Source: Rhizobiaceae bacterium (lineage in GTDB: Bacteria > Pseudomonadota > Alphaproteobacteria > Rhizobiales > Rhizobiaceae). From it: DNA of 64,000 nt. This document shows positions 36,106 through 45,541 of this stretch, one piece after another (position 1 is the first letter of the stretch; each line of letters begins with the position of its first letter). The position numbers and the translations under genes were made by a program. Under the pieces are notes generated by a model. That model did no database searches. It had not been told where the DNA came from and saw nothing but the letters and a program-made list of their open reading frames with translations. The stretch covers positions 1 through 64,000 of the forward strand of contig JAMLJD010000018.1 of NCBI GenBank assembly GCA_023953775.1. The letters run 5' to 3'.

Positions 36106-38359
36106 ATGCTTCGCGCAGGTCGACCAGCTTGAGCTGCGGCGTGTCGCCGGGAACGACGTGCAGCGACTGCACGAAGTCGACGAACGCGTCCGCCTCGAGC
36201 GCCGGGCTGTAGTGGAAGCCCTGGAACACGTCGCAGCCGAACGCGCGGAGGAAGGCTTCCTGGCGCATGTTCTCGACATGCTCGGCGACCGCCGTCAGGC
36301 CGAGCGTCTGGGCGGTGGTCAGCATGGTCTTGACCAGCGCGCGGTCGTTCTCGCCCTTCTCGATGTCGGCGATGAAGCTGCCGTCGATCTTGATCTCGTC
36401 GAAGGGCAGGCGCTTGAGCTGTGCCAGCGACGACGAGCCGGTGCCGAAATCGTCGAGCGAAAGCCGCACGCCCAGCGCCTTCAGGTCGTTCATCCGCAGC
36501 GCGATGAGGCGCTGGTCCTTGGCCATGACGTGTTCGGTCACTTCCAGTGTCAGCCTTGAGCCGTCGACGGAATATTCCTTCAGCAGCGTGGCGAGATAGG
36601 GCACGAAGCCGTCGCTGCTCAGCGGCTGTGTCGACACGTTGACCGCCAGCCGCAGGCCGGCGCAGACGTCGCTCTTCTGCCATTCCGAGAGCGTGGCGAT
36701 CGCCTTTGCAAGCACGATCTCGCCGATGTCGCCGCTCAGTCCGAACTGTTCCGCCATCAGCATGAAGCGGCCGGGCAGCATCGTGCCGTGCTCCGGATGG
36801 CTCCACCGCAGCAACGCCTCCGCGCCGATCACCTGGCCACGGTCGTCCACCTGTGGCTGGAAATGCAGTTGCAACTGGTCGTTGGTGTCCGAAAGCACCT
36901 TCTTCAGGTCGCTCAGCAGACGATAGCGTTCCGTTTCGCCGCTCATCGACATGGGGTCGTAGAAGGCGACGTTGTTTCGACCGGAGAACTTGGCGTTGTA
37001 CATCGCCAGGTCGGCGTTCTTGAGCACCTCTTCCGGCCCCTGGCAGGCGCCGTCGAAGACCACGACGCCGACGCTCGCTGAACTGCGGTGGTCCAGGATG
37101 CCGAGCTGGAATTCCTTGCGCATTGCCGCCAGCACCTTGTTGGCGGTGACGATCGCCTGACGCGTGGCCACTGGCTGGCCGCCCTCGGGGAACTCCAGCA
37201 CGATGACAAATTCGTCGCCGCCTATCCTTGCCACCATGCCGTGGTCCCCGACGCAACCCGAAAGGCGCTCCGCCACCTGGGTCAGGAAGATGTCGCCGGT
37301 GTCGTGGCCCATCGTGTCGTTCAGGGTCTTGAAATTGTCGAGGTCGATGAACAGCAGCGCGCCGTGGCCGCCATTCGCCTTGCAGCTCTCCACCGCGTTT
37401 GCCATGCGTTCGAGGAACATGCGGCGGTTCGGCAGTTCGGTGAGCGGGTCGTAGAAGGCCAGCTTCTCGATAGCGGTCTCGTTGCGCTTGCGCTGCGAGA
37501 TATCCGTCACGTATCCGTGCCAGATCACCCCATCCTCGATCGCTTCCGGCGTGGCGGCGACGCGAACCCATTTCTCGATGCCGTCGAGCGAGTGGATGCG
37601 GAACTCGGCGTCCCACGGCGTCAGGTTGACGCCGGATTCGCGCAGCGTGCGTATGAATGGCTCGCGATGGTCCTTGTGCAGCAGGTTCAGGAACACGTCC
37701 TGTGGCGGATACCCGTCATGAAAGCCGGAGATGGCCCGGAAACCGCTCGACACATAGGGAACGGTGAACGCGCCGCCCTTGTGGCGGATGAACTGGAACA
37801 GCCCGCCCGGAAGCTGGCTGGTCAGCTTCTGGAACATCGCTTCCAGCTTCAGCTTCTCGACCGTTTCGGTGATCTCGCGTACCGAGCCTTCGTAGTAGAG
37901 CGGCTTCCCCGTCTTGTCGTCGTGGACGAGGCGCGCCGATTCGGTGATCCAGATGCGTTCGCGCGTCTTGTAGCGGTAGATCTCCGAGACGAAGTTCTCG
38001 ACCTTGCCTTTTTCCTTCAGGATGCGGCGGAACTCGTCGCGCCGGCCCGGGTCGACATACCAGTCCTGCGCAATGTCGCGAACTTCGCGCAGCATTTGTT
38101 CCTCGGTATCGAAACCGTTCAGCCTGACCAGCGCGCGGTTGGCGCGCAGTTGACGGCCGTCGATCGAGGAGCGGTAGATTCCCTCGGTCAGATTCTCGAT
38201 GAGTTCGAGCGTATTGGTCTTTTCATGGTTCGCTTTCAGCCAGAGCCGGCGGTAGCGCAGCATCCATAGCCCAAGAAGAACCGAGAGGATGAAATTGGCA
38301 GTGATCAGCCACTGCTGGCTGGCACCCATTTCGTAGAGGGAACTGTAGACGGAATACAT
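36104..38359 (-). CDS. PAS-PAS-GGDEF-EAL cyclic-di-GMP turnover protein
   Basis: A 751-aa protein with one N-terminal TM helix (about residues 12-33, W-L-I-T-A-N-F-I-L-S-V-L-L-G-L-W), two PAS domains (I-E-N-L-T-E-G-I-Y-R-S-S and Y-V-S-S-G-F-R-A-I-S-G-F), a GGDEF domain with intact G-G-D-E-F after D-P-L-T-E-L-P-N-R-R, and an EAL domain with E-A-L-L-R-W and D-D-F-G-T-G. No RxxD stands five residues before GGDEF (that position reads G-D-H-G), so the product-inhibition site is missing, unlike the protein at 2.5 kb. The ATG at 38359 was taken; a GTG at 38374 and a later ATG are alternatives. It stands alone. Confidence 0.88.
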   Translation of the reverse strand: MYSVYSSLYEMGASQQWLITANFILSVLLGLWMLRYRRLWLKANHEKTNTLELIENLTEGIYRSSIDGRQLRANRALVRLNGFDTEEQMLREVRDIAQDWYVDPGRRDEFRRILKEKGKVENFVSEIYRYKTRERIWITESARLVHDDKTGKPLYYEGSVREITETVEKLKLEAMFQKLTSQLPGGLFQFIRHKGGAFTVPYVSSGFRAISGFHDGYPPQDVFLNLLHKDHREPFIRTLRESGVNLTPWDAEFRIHSLDGIEKWVRVAATPEAIEDGVIWHGYVTDISQRKRNETAIEKLAFYDPLTELPNRRMFLERMANAVESCKANGGHGALLFIDLDNFKTLNDTMGHDTGDIFLTQVAERLSGCVGDHGMVARIGGDEFVIVLEFPEGGQPVATRQAIVTANKVLAAMRKEFQLGILDHRSSASVGVVVFDGACQGPEEVLKNADLAMYNAKFSGRNNVAFYDPMSMSGETERYRLLSDLKKVLSDTNDQLQLHFQPQVDDRGQVIGAEALLRWSHPEHGTMLPGRFMLMAEQFGLSGDIGEIVLAKAIATLSEWQKSDVCAGLRLAVNVSTQPLSSDGFVPYLATLLKEYSVDGSRLTLEVTEHVMAKDQRLIALRMNDLKALGVRLSLDDFGTGSSSLAQLKRLPFDEIKIDGSFIADIEKGENDRALVKTMLTTAQTLGLTAVAEHVENMRQEAFLRAFGCDVFQGFHYSPALEADAFVDFVQSLHVVPGDTPQLKLVDLREA

Positions 38360-38480
38360 CGCGGTTCGGCACACCCCATATGGCGTATCGATCCTAGGAT
38401 GCGGCGCTTGCGAAAGCGCTAACCCGCCCGGCAGAAATGACTCGTCCTTAACGTTGGGTTACGGTGGCGCACAGGCCGAA

Positions 38481-39242
38481 TTAGGTCTGGACGAAAAATC
38501 GTGCGGTTTCAGTGCTTTGCTGGTTGAATAGGATGAGCGATCCGCCGTCGATCCGATAGCCGGTCGTTGTGGCCAAGGCGTCGAACAATGATCTTTCCTG
38601 GGCCATGATGTCCTCGCCGCAGGCCTTGTAGGTCGAGCCGAGGCCGCTGAAGGAAAGCGCGCCGTCCCCGATGTTCGTAACGGCGAAGTAACTGTTACAT
38701 CCGCTGTTGCCGCCAGCCCTGCCGTCCGATCCGATGATCAGGGTAACGCTTGTTCCCTCGACGACGGGTACGCCGCCGATTTCCGTGGCAAGCCACGTGA
38801 TGTCGAGGATGGCTGGCTCGGCGGGCGGCTCGCCGCCGGACATCGCAAGCACGATTTCGACGGGGCCATCCGGCGCCAGAGGATCGACCGCATGCGGGGT
38901 TCGCGTAGCGAACATGATGGTGTCGTCGACCGAGATGCGCGCCTCGATCGCATACCGCCGCTCGCCGTCGATCCGAGCCGCATCGAAGGGCAGGGTGAAG
39001 CCGACCGGCACCTGACCGGTCGGTTCCACCGCCGCTGACGCGATGGTTTCCTTGGCGTCGGAGGCCGAAAACTCGACCAGTTCCACTTCCAGGCGCGCAG
39101 TGTCGGGCAGCGCGATGCGCTGGCGGTAGGTCACGGAACCGGAGAGTTCGACCGTCGCCGCAAGGGCGGCACTGCCACGGAAGGCGAATGCGACCGCGGA
39201 TGCGGCGCCGAGCTTGAGAAAGGCATTGCGGGTAAGCGGCAT
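38481..39242 (-). CDS. YbaY-like and META (HslJ-like) two-domain exported protein
   Basis: A 253-aa exported protein. The signal region T-R-N-A-F-L-K-L-G-A-A-S-A-V-A-F resembles a Tat signal with only one of the twin arginines, cut near A-A-L-A. Residues about 30-130 match the YbaY lipoprotein-type beta domain (L-S-G-S-V-T-Y-R-Q-R-I-A-L-P, F-T-L-P-F-D). Residues about 140-253 match the META/HslJ domain (W-L-A-T-E-I-G-G, N-S-G-C-N-S-Y-F, F-S-G-L-G-S-T-Y-K-A-C). HslJ-type proteins are linked to heat and novobiocin tolerance in E. coli; the role here is unknown. It has no operon partner. Confidence 0.75.
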   Translation of the reverse strand: MPLTRNAFLKLGAASAVAFAFRGSAALAATVELSGSVTYRQRIALPDTARLEVELVEFSASDAKETIASAAVEPTGQVPVGFTLPFDAARIDGERRYAIEARISVDDTIMFATRTPHAVDPLAPDGPVEIVLAMSGGEPPAEPAILDITWLATEIGGVPVVEGTSVTLIIGSDGRAGGNSGCNSYFAVTNIGDGALSFSGLGSTYKACGEDIMAQERSLFDALATTTGYRIDGGSLILFNQQSTETARFFVQT

Positions 39243-39315
39243 GGGCGGACTCCGGGTTGGAAACCGATCATGCCTCGACGTTGCGGCTATTTTCCGGCAG
39301 TAGCGCGCCGCAGGC

Positions 39316-39789
39316 TCAACCTTTCGACCAGCGTCCGAGCGCGGCCTCGTCGGCGTCGCGCGCGTCCACCCAGTCGCCGCTTGTGCCGTCCTTGTGGATT
39401 TCCTTCTTCCAGAACGGCGCGCGGGATTTCAGGAAGTCCATCATGAAGGAAGCCGCATCGAACGCCGCCTGCCGGTGCGGCGAGGCGGCGATGACCAGGA
39501 CGATGTTCTCGCCGGGCGCGATCCTGCCGTGGCGGTGGATCGCGGTCAGGCCCTGTATCGGCCAGCGTTCGGCGGCGATCGCCGCGATCCGTGCGATCTC
39601 GCGCTCGGCCATGCCGGGATAATGCTCGAGTTGCAGCGCCGCGAGCCGGCCGCCTTCGTCGCGGCAAAGGCCGGTGAAGCTCACCACGGCGCCGATATCC
39701 GCGCGTCCGCGCGTCATCGCCGCGATCTCGCGCGCGAGGTCGAAATCCTCGCGCTGCACGCGGATCGACGGCTTCATGTGCACGGCCAT
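39316..39789 (-). CDS. moaE: Molybdopterin synthase catalytic subunit
   Basis: Large subunit that inserts two sulfurs into precursor Z to form molybdopterin. The 157-aa protein has G-A-V-V-S-F-T-G-L-C-R, L-E-H-Y-P-G-M-A-E, I-H-R-H-G-R-I-A-P-G-E and the C-terminal block A-P-F-W-K-K-E with the catalytic lysines. It lies four bases after moaD, its small subunit, so the two are co-translated. The cofactor serves enzymes such as the molybdopterin oxidoreductase at 49.8 kb. Confidence 0.95.
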   Translation of the reverse strand: MAVHMKPSIRVQREDFDLAREIAAMTRGRADIGAVVSFTGLCRDEGGRLAALQLEHYPGMAEREIARIAAIAAERWPIQGLTAIHRHGRIAPGENIVLVIAASPHRQAAFDAASFMMDFLKSRAPFWKKEIHKDGTSGDWVDARDADEAALGRWSKG

Positions 39790-39793
39790 CGGA

Positions 39794-40045
39794 TCAGCCT
39801 CCCGTCATCGGTGGAAACAGCGCGATCTCGCGTGCCCCGGTCAGCGGCTCGCCATGGTCGGCATGCTCCTGGTTGATCGCGACCCGGATCGAGCGTGGAT
39901 GCTCGAGCGCGGCCTCGTATTCCTCGCCGCGCGTCTTCAGCCAGTCGAGCAGGCCGCCGACGGTGAGCACGTCGGCCGGCAGGTCGATCTCTTCCTCGGC
40001 CTTGCCGATCCTCTCGCGTACCCAGGCGAAGTAGATGAGCTTCAT
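39794..40045 (-). CDS. moaD: Molybdopterin synthase sulfur-carrier subunit
   Basis: Ubiquitin-fold sulfur carrier, 83 aa, ending in the required Gly-Gly (F-P-P-M-T-G-G), which is thiocarboxylated and donates sulfur at MoaE. The N-terminus K-L-I-Y-F-A-W-V-R-E-R-I-G is typical. It lies between pgsA (16 bp upstream) and moaE (four bases downstream), the pgsA-moaD-moaE order known from several Rhizobiales. Confidence 0.95.
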   Translation of the reverse strand: MKLIYFAWVRERIGKAEEEIDLPADVLTVGGLLDWLKTRGEEYEAALEHPRSIRVAINQEHADHGEPLTGAREIALFPPMTGG

Positions 40046-40061
40046 TTCAGCGGTCCTGACC

Positions 40062-40652
40062 CTAATCCTCGATCACATGCTTGAGGCCGGCGCGGAAATA
40101 GTCGTAGCCGGTATAGAGCGTGACGATCGCCGACGCCCACAAAAGCGCGATGCCGATCTGCGTGGTATAGGGGATCAGTTTGTCGCCGGCGGGGCCGGCC
40201 AGAAGAAAGCCGATCGCCACCATCTGGATTGTCGTCTTCCATTTCGCCAGCCGCGTCACCGGCACCGACACCTTCAACTCGGCAAGATATTCGCGCAGCC
40301 CGGAAACCAGGATCTCGCGGCACAGGATGATGATCGCCGCCCACAGTGACCAGCCGGCGATCGTGCGGTCAGTATCGGCTGCAAGCAGCAGCAGGCAGGT
40401 CGCGACCAGAAGCTTGTCGGCGATCGGGTCGAGCATCCGCCCTATATTCGACGTCTGCTCCCAGATTCGCGCCAGATAGCCGTCGAGATAATCGGTCAGG
40501 CTCGCCAGGATGAAGATCGCCAGCGCCGACCAGCGCGCGAAATCGCTGGAACGCAGCCGTCCCTCGAGAAAGAAGCACAGGACGATCAGCGGGACCGCGA
40601 GAATGCGACCGTAGGTCAGCATGTTCGGAATGTTGAGGGCGTTCTTGGGCAT
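40062..40652 (-). CDS. pgsA: CDP-diacylglycerol-glycerol-3-phosphate 3-phosphatidyltransferase
   Basis: Makes phosphatidylglycerophosphate, the committed step to phosphatidylglycerol and cardiolipin, in the inner membrane. The 196-aa protein has the CDP-alcohol phosphatidyltransferase motif D-G-Y-L-A-R-x8-G-R-M-L-D-P-I-A-D-K and about five TM segments. The N-terminus N-I-P-N-M-L-T-Y-G-R-I-L-A-V-P is the PgsA signature. A second, more divergent member of the superfamily is encoded at 55,966. uvrC lies upstream in the same direction, 96 bp away. Confidence 0.93.
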   Translation of the reverse strand: MPKNALNIPNMLTYGRILAVPLIVLCFFLEGRLRSSDFARWSALAIFILASLTDYLDGYLARIWEQTSNIGRMLDPIADKLLVATCLLLLAADTDRTIAGWSLWAAIIILCREILVSGLREYLAELKVSVPVTRLAKWKTTIQMVAIGFLLAGPAGDKLIPYTTQIGIALLWASAIVTLYTGYDYFRAGLKHVIED

Positions 40653-40748
40653 TCTTCGGATTTCCGCTTCGACACTCTACTCAAACCAGATGCCGGCGAT
40701 GCGGGTCAAGCGCGACGCGGCACGGGCTGCGCCGAATGCGACCTTCGC

Positions 40749-42782
40749 TTATCCATTGTCGTGAAAGTGATCGTAGATCTGCCGCGCCACGCGCTCGGAG
40801 ATGCCGTCGACCCCCATCAGATCCTCCACGCCGGCGCGACTCACTGCCTTCGCGGTGCCGAAATGATGCAGCAATGCGCGTTTGCGGCCGGGTCCGATCC
40901 CCGCGACTTCGTCGAGCGGGTTCTTCACCATCTCCTTCTTGCGCCGCGCCCTGTGGGAGCCGATCGCGAAACGGTGCGCCTCGTCGCGCATGCGCTGCAC
41001 GAAATAGAGCACCGGGTCGCGGACCGGCAGCGAGAACGCATCCTTGCCCGGGATGATGAAACGCTCGCGCCCCGCATCGCGGTCGACGCCCTTGGCGACG
41101 CCGATCATCGCGACTTCGTCGGTGATGCCGAGTTCGCCGAGGATGCCGCGCACGGCATTGACCTGGCCCTGGCCGCCGTCGATCAGGATCAGGTCCGGCC
41201 AGGCCGGCAGCGCATCGTCGCTGTCCTCGCCCGTCTCCGTAGCGTCGCTCTCGGCGCGGGTCGGGATGCCGTGCTCCTTGATCAGCCGCGAGAAACGCCG
41301 CTCCATCACCTCGCGCATCATGCCGAAATCGTCGCCGGGCGTAATTTCGGTCGAGCGGATGTTGAACTTCCGGTACTGGTTCTTCACGAACCCGCCGGGG
41401 CCGGCGACGATCATCGCGCCGACCGCGTTCGTGCCCATGATGTGCGAGTTGTCGTAGACCTCGATGCGGCGCGGCACGCTTGCGAGCCCGAAGGTCTCGG
41501 CCAGCCCCTTGAGAAGCCGCGCCTGCGAAGATGTCTCCGCCAGCCGGCGTCCGAGCGCTTCGCGCGCGTTCTGGGCCGCGTGGTCGGCGAGGTCCTTCTT
41601 TTCGCCCCGCTGCGGCACGCTCACCGTCACCCTGTGCCCGGCCTTGGCGCTCAGTGCCTCTGCGAGCAGCGCCTGTTCCTCGACCGCATGCGACAAGAGC
41701 ACCGCGCGCGGCACCGGCTTGTCGTCGTAGAACTGCGCCAGGAACGCGCCCAGCACCTCCGCCGCCTCGAGCGAGGAATCGGCCTTCGGGAAATAGGCGC
41801 GGTTGCCCCAGTTCTGGCCGGTGCGGAAGAAGAATACCTCGATGCAGTTCTGCCCGCCCTCCTGGTGGATCGCGAAGACGTCCGCCTCCTGCAGCGTTTG
41901 TGGGTTGATGCCCTGGTGGCTCTGCACGTGGCTGAGCGCGGAAAGCCGGTCGCGATAGACCGCTGCGCGTTCGAAATCGAGCGCTTCCGACGCGTCCTGC
42001 ATGGCGCCCGCGATCTCCGCCTTCACCGCGACCGAGCGGCCGGTGAGAAAGTCCTTCGCCTCGTTCACCAGCGCGTCGTAGTCGGCCGGCGTGATCTCGC
42101 CCGTGCACGGGCCCGAGCAGCGCTTGATCTGGTAGAGCAGGCACGGCCGCGTCCGGCTCTCGAACACCGAATCCGTGCAGGTCCGCAACAGGAAGGCGCG
42201 CTGCAGCGCGTTGATGGTCCGTCCCACCGCGCCGGCCGAGGCGAAGGGACCGAAATAGTCGCCCTTGCGCGAGCGCGCGCCGCGATGCTTGAAGATGCCG
42301 GGCGAGGGGTGGTCGCGGGTGAGAAGGATATAGGGAAACGACTTGTCGTCCCGCATCAGCACGTTGAAGCGCGGGCGCAGGCGCTTGATGAGGTTCGCCT
42401 CGAGCAGCAGCGCCTCGGTCTCCGTGCGCGTGACGACGAATTCCATCGCCGCAGTCTCGCGGATCATCCGCCCGATGCGCTGCGTATGGCCGCGCCCCTG
42501 GGCGTAGTTCGTCACCCGCTTTTTCAGGCTGCGCGCCTTGCCGACATAGAGCACGTCCGCCGACGCGTTCATCATCCGGTAGACGCCGGGCGCATTGGGC
42601 AGGCGCTTCACCAATGTCTGGATCAGCTCGATGCCGCTTTTCCCTTCGGCGTCGCCGCGCGGTCCCGACCAGTCGATCTCGGCGCGGATGTCGGCGACGG
42701 CCTCGCTCTCCACGACATCGTCGTCGTCATCCTCGGCGCCGGGCATGTAGCCGGCGATATCCTGGTTCCTGCCCCCGCTCAT
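40749..42782 (-). CDS. uvrC: Excinuclease ABC subunit C
   Basis: Makes both incisions in nucleotide excision repair. The 677-aa protein has a GIY-YIG endonuclease ([21 protein letters not shown]), a Cys cluster region ([13 protein letters not shown]), a UVR motif, an RNase H-like endonuclease ([18 protein letters not shown]) and tandem helix-hairpin-helix motifs at the C-terminus. An acidic N-terminal extension of about 45 residues (E-D-D-D-D-D-V-V-E) precedes the catalytic part. The ATG at 42782 overlaps the stop of the SDR gene (ATGA). Confidence 0.96.
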   Translation of the reverse strand: MSGGRNQDIAGYMPGAEDDDDDVVESEAVADIRAEIDWSGPRGDAEGKSGIELIQTLVKRLPNAPGVYRMMNASADVLYVGKARSLKKRVTNYAQGRGHTQRIGRMIRETAAMEFVVTRTETEALLLEANLIKRLRPRFNVLMRDDKSFPYILLTRDHPSPGIFKHRGARSRKGDYFGPFASAGAVGRTINALQRAFLLRTCTDSVFESRTRPCLLYQIKRCSGPCTGEITPADYDALVNEAKDFLTGRSVAVKAEIAGAMQDASEALDFERAAVYRDRLSALSHVQSHQGINPQTLQEADVFAIHQEGGQNCIEVFFFRTGQNWGNRAYFPKADSSLEAAEVLGAFLAQFYDDKPVPRAVLLSHAVEEQALLAEALSAKAGHRVTVSVPQRGEKKDLADHAAQNAREALGRRLAETSSQARLLKGLAETFGLASVPRRIEVYDNSHIMGTNAVGAMIVAGPGGFVKNQYRKFNIRSTEITPGDDFGMMREVMERRFSRLIKEHGIPTRAESDATETGEDSDDALPAWPDLILIDGGQGQVNAVRGILGELGITDEVAMIGVAKGVDRDAGRERFIIPGKDAFSLPVRDPVLYFVQRMRDEAHRFAIGSHRARRKKEMVKNPLDEVAGIGPGRKRALLHHFGTAKAVSRAGVEDLMGVDGISERVARQIYDHFHDNG

Positions 42783-43543
42783 TCGGCGATCCCGTCCACG
42801 TCGGGTGTGCGCCAGGCGAGATGCTGTCCGCCGTCCAGTGTGATCATCTGCCCGGTGATCGAGCTGTTCTGCCACAGATAGCGGATCGTCGCGCCGAACT
42901 CGTCGAGGGCCGGGCCGTGTTCGAGCAGGAGCGTTTCGGTCTGGCGGGCGAAATCCTCCGCGCTCTGGCGCGGGCTGGGCAGGGTCGGACCGGGGCCGAT
43001 GGCGTTGACCCGCACGCGCGGCGCCAGCGCCTGTGCCATGGTGCGGGTCGCCGCCCACAGCGTCGCCTTCGACAGCGCATAGGAAAAGAACTGCGGCGTC
43101 GGCTTCAGCACCCGCTGGTCGATCATGTTGACGATCAGCCCGCTGCGCCCCGCCGGCAGGCCGAGTGCGAACTGCCGGGAAAGATCCACCGGCGCTTCGA
43201 CATGGATGGCGAAATGGCGCTGCCAGACGTCGCGGTCCGGCTCCGTCAGCGTGTCGTTCTCGAACAGCGAGGCGTTGTTGACGAGCAGCGTCGGCGCTCC
43301 GAAATGGGTTGCCGCCTCGTCCAGGACCGTCTCCACCCGGCGCATGTCCGTCAGGTCCGCGTCGAGCACCGCCGCCCGCCCGCCCGCCCGCTCGATCTCG
43401 TCGACCACTTCGTCGCCTTCCTCGGTCGAGCCATGCACATGGACGATCACCGCGAAACCGTGCGCGGCGAGGTCCAGCGTGATGGCGCGGCCGATCCGGC
43501 GTGCGCCGCCGGTTACAAGGGCGATGTCGGGTTGTCCGTTCAT
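42779..43543 (-). CDS. SDR oxidoreductase, pteridine-reductase (FolM/PTR1)-like
   Basis: A 254-aa short-chain dehydrogenase. The cofactor motif T-G-G-A-R-R-I-G has Arg where classical SDRs have Gly/Ser, and the residue usually Ser of the triad is Asp in N-M-I-D-Q-R, with Y-A-L-S-K following. Arg in the glycine motif plus Asp-Tyr-Lys is the pattern of pteridine reductase PTR1 and FolM (dihydromonapterin reductase), so a pterin substrate is likely but not proven. It is co-translated with uvrC. Pterins also link to the moa genes further along, though no functional coupling is shown. Confidence 0.82.
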   Translation of the reverse strand: MNGQPDIALVTGGARRIGRAITLDLAAHGFAVIVHVHGSTEEGDEVVDEIERAGGRAAVLDADLTDMRRVETVLDEAATHFGAPTLLVNNASLFENDTLTEPDRDVWQRHFAIHVEAPVDLSRQFALGLPAGRSGLIVNMIDQRVLKPTPQFFSYALSKATLWAATRTMAQALAPRVRVNAIGPGPTLPSPRQSAEDFARQTETLLLEHGPALDEFGATIRYLWQNSSITGQMITLDGGQHLAWRTPDVDGIAE

Positions 43544-43552
43544 GGCCGCCTT

Positions 43553-44494
43553 CTACACCATCGTGATCATGTATGCGCCGTAGGCGACGAGCATTACCGT
43601 GCCCATGGCGCGGCCGCTCTCGACCTTGAGGTAGCCGATCAACGCCAGCGCGACCGTGACGGCGAGCATCACCCACATGTCGAGCGACACGATGCGGTCT
43701 TCGACGCTGACTGGGGCGATCAGGGCCGTCAGGCCCATGATGCCCGCAATGTTGAAGATGTTCGAACCGACCACATTGCCGATCGCCACTGCGGCGTGGC
43801 GCCGCAGCGCGGCCGAAAAGGTCGTGGCGAGTTCGGGCAGCGACGTTCCGAGCGAGACGATGGTCAGCCCGATCACCACGTCGGAGACTCCGAACGCGCT
43901 TGCGATATCGCTTGCCCCCGAAACGGTAAGCTGCGCCGCGATCGGAAGCCCGATCAGGCCGGCGACGAGATAGGTTGCAGCGCGTCCCATGTCGTGTGGC
44001 GTTTCGCCGATCTCGTCGTGGAAATCGCCTGTCGGCTTCTCGAATCCGGCGCGGGCGCGGTGAACCTGCCACCACACGAAGGCGACCAGGCCAGCGAACA
44101 GCAACGCGCCCTCCGGCCGCCCGATGCTTCCGTTCGACAACAGCCACATGAAAATCACCGTCACGATAACCATTGCGGTGAGATTGCGGCGCAGGCCGGG
44201 CTGACGCGGGTCGATTGGCGAGATCAGTGCCGGCAGGCCGAGCACCAGAAGCACATTGGCGATGTTCGAACCGACAACATTGCCGACGGCGATGCCGGGT
44301 GAACCCGACAGGGCGGCCTGGACGGACACGAGCAGCTCCGGCGCCGATGTGCCGAACGCCACCACGGTAAGCCCGATGACCAGCGGCGAGATGCCGAATT
44401 TCTCGGAGATTCCAACGGCTCCCTTGATCAGGAACTCGCCCGCGAAAAACAGCAGCGCCAGCCCGGCTGCGAGGATGAGGGCGCTGAGAAACAT
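43553..44494 (-). CDS. Calcium/sodium antiporter (CaCA family, YrbG-type)
   Basis: Inner-membrane exchanger of 313 aa with ten predicted TM helices and two inverted alpha repeats: [17 protein letters not shown] and [17 protein letters not shown]. Each has the G-T-S-x-P-E ion-binding motif, followed by G-N-V-V-G-S-N-I. The short cytoplasmic loop between repeats fits bacterial K+-independent Ca2+/Na+ exchangers, though the ion is inferred. The ATG at 44494 follows AGGTGA. It lies 9 bp before the SDR gene in the same direction, so the three genes down to uvrC may be co-transcribed. Confidence 0.9.
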   Translation of the reverse strand: MFLSALILAAGLALLFFAGEFLIKGAVGISEKFGISPLVIGLTVVAFGTSAPELLVSVQAALSGSPGIAVGNVVGSNIANVLLVLGLPALISPIDPRQPGLRRNLTAMVIVTVIFMWLLSNGSIGRPEGALLFAGLVAFVWWQVHRARAGFEKPTGDFHDEIGETPHDMGRAATYLVAGLIGLPIAAQLTVSGASDIASAFGVSDVVIGLTIVSLGTSLPELATTFSAALRRHAAVAIGNVVGSNIFNIAGIMGLTALIAPVSVEDRIVSLDMWVMLAVTVALALIGYLKVESGRAMGTVMLVAYGAYMITMV

Positions 44495-44803
44495 GCTTTT
44501 TTCACCTGGGGGAATCTGCGCGGAAGCCGGAATATAGGTCTTGCCGGGCGTTCGGCAAAGGCCGGGCAGGCGGCCGCGCAATCCTGCTGACAGCTTTCGT
44601 CCGGGCGCACTGTTGCCCGGTCGCAACATCACTTTGCCGCCGCATTGGCGCCGATGAATGACCCAATTCCCGGTCGCCTTCAGCCGCATTTCGTCACCAG
44701 ATTCCGGATCGCGGGCGAGGGGCCGCCGCCTCCCAAGGGCGGTCCCGTCACCTGCTTTCGAGGGGCGCGCGTATCGCGTCCCTGAGGCCAAGGAGTAACG
44801 ACA
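44495..44803. other. 309-bp intergenic region between divergent antiporter and OMP genes
   Basis: No gene seen. This divergent spacer must hold the promoters of the antiporter (- strand) and of the outer-membrane protein (+ strand). The right end carries a clear AAGGAG site eight bases before the OMP start. The long open frame that reads across it on the - strand has no family resemblance and lies antisense to the OMP gene, so it was not called. I could not place -35/-10 boxes. Confidence 0.6.
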
Positions 44804-45466
44804 ATGAAGCCCATCACCCACTTTGCCCGGCCTTTGGCCGTGGCGTCTGTCATTGCGGTCGCCGGCATGGCGCCCGCCTTCGCCGCCGATGCCGTCGACT
44901 ACGAGGAGCCGCCGGTCCCGGCCGCCCCGGTCGAGGTCGCGCCCGTATCGAGCTGGACCGGACCCTATATCGGTCTGCAGGCAGGCTACGGTTTCCTGGG
45001 ACGCACCCACACGCCGGGCGCCGACATCGACACCGACGGTTTCGTCGGCGGAGCGTTCGGCGGTTTCAACGTGCAGAACGGCAGCTTCGTCTACGGCGGT
45101 GAGGCCGATATCGGCTACAACGGCATGAAGGGTGACGCGGCCGGCATCGAATCGCGCTCGAGCGTCGACGGTTCGCTGCGTGCCCGTCTCGGCTTCGCGC
45201 CGAACGACGCGCTGCTGATCTACGGCACCGCCGGCGGCGCGGCCGACCGCACCAAGATCACCGATGCGGCCGGTTCGGACAGCAAGACCATGCTCGGCTA
45301 CACGGCCGGCGTCGGCGTCGACGCCAAGCTGACCGAACAGGTCTTCGGCCGCGTCGAGTACCGCTACACCGACTACGGCAACAAGACCTTCAACACCGGC
45401 AGCGGTGCCCAGCAGGTCGATACCTCGGGCAACAAGATCCAGCTCGGTATCGGTATGAAGTTCTGA
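44804..45466 (+). CDS. Outer-membrane beta-barrel protein (Omp25/Omp31-like)
   Basis: A 220-aa outer-membrane protein. The signal peptide (V-A-S-V-I-A-V-A-G-M-A-P-A-F-A) is followed by a Pro/Val-rich linker and W-T-G-P-Y-I-G-L-Q-A-G-Y-G, the start of an eight-strand barrel. Strands alternate with turns (G-G-F-N-V-Q-N-G-S-F-V-Y-G-G-E, R-V-E-Y-R-Y-T-D-Y-G) and the last residue is Phe, the signal for barrel insertion. This is the small porin-like family called Omp25/Omp31 in Brucella and RopB-like in Rhizobium. A strong AAGGAG site and terminator suggest high expression. SurA and LptD in this window serve the same membrane. Confidence 0.9.
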   Translation: MKPITHFARPLAVASVIAVAGMAPAFAADAVDYEEPPVPAAPVEVAPVSSWTGPYIGLQAGYGFLGRTHTPGADIDTDGFVGGAFGGFNVQNGSFVYGGEADIGYNGMKGDAAGIESRSSVDGSLRARLGFAPNDALLIYGTAGGAADRTKITDAAGSDSKTMLGYTAGVGVDAKLTEQVFGRVEYRYTDYGNKTFNTGSGAQQVDTSGNKIQLGIGMKF

Positions 45467-45490
45467 TCGGCCGTTTCAAACCACATGTGG

Positions 45491-45522
45491 AAAAGCCGGG
45501 CAGTGCCCGGCTTTTTCTTTTT
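45491..45522 (+). terminator. Rho-independent terminator of the OMP gene
   Basis: AAAAGCCGGGC (45491-45501), three-base loop AGT, GCCCGGCTTTT (45505-45515), then a T-rich run TCTTTTT. This is the clearest intrinsic terminator of the window. It lies 25 bp after the OMP stop. The A-rich left end also makes it usable for the convergent GST gene. Confidence 0.92.
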
Positions 45523-45541
45523 CGCTGCTGCGCGCGCCGCC

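Noticed and set aside
45481-45490. Palindrome CCACATGTGG after the OMP gene
   Set aside because: It is short, and the adjacent true terminator explains the site; no protein is known to me that would use it here.
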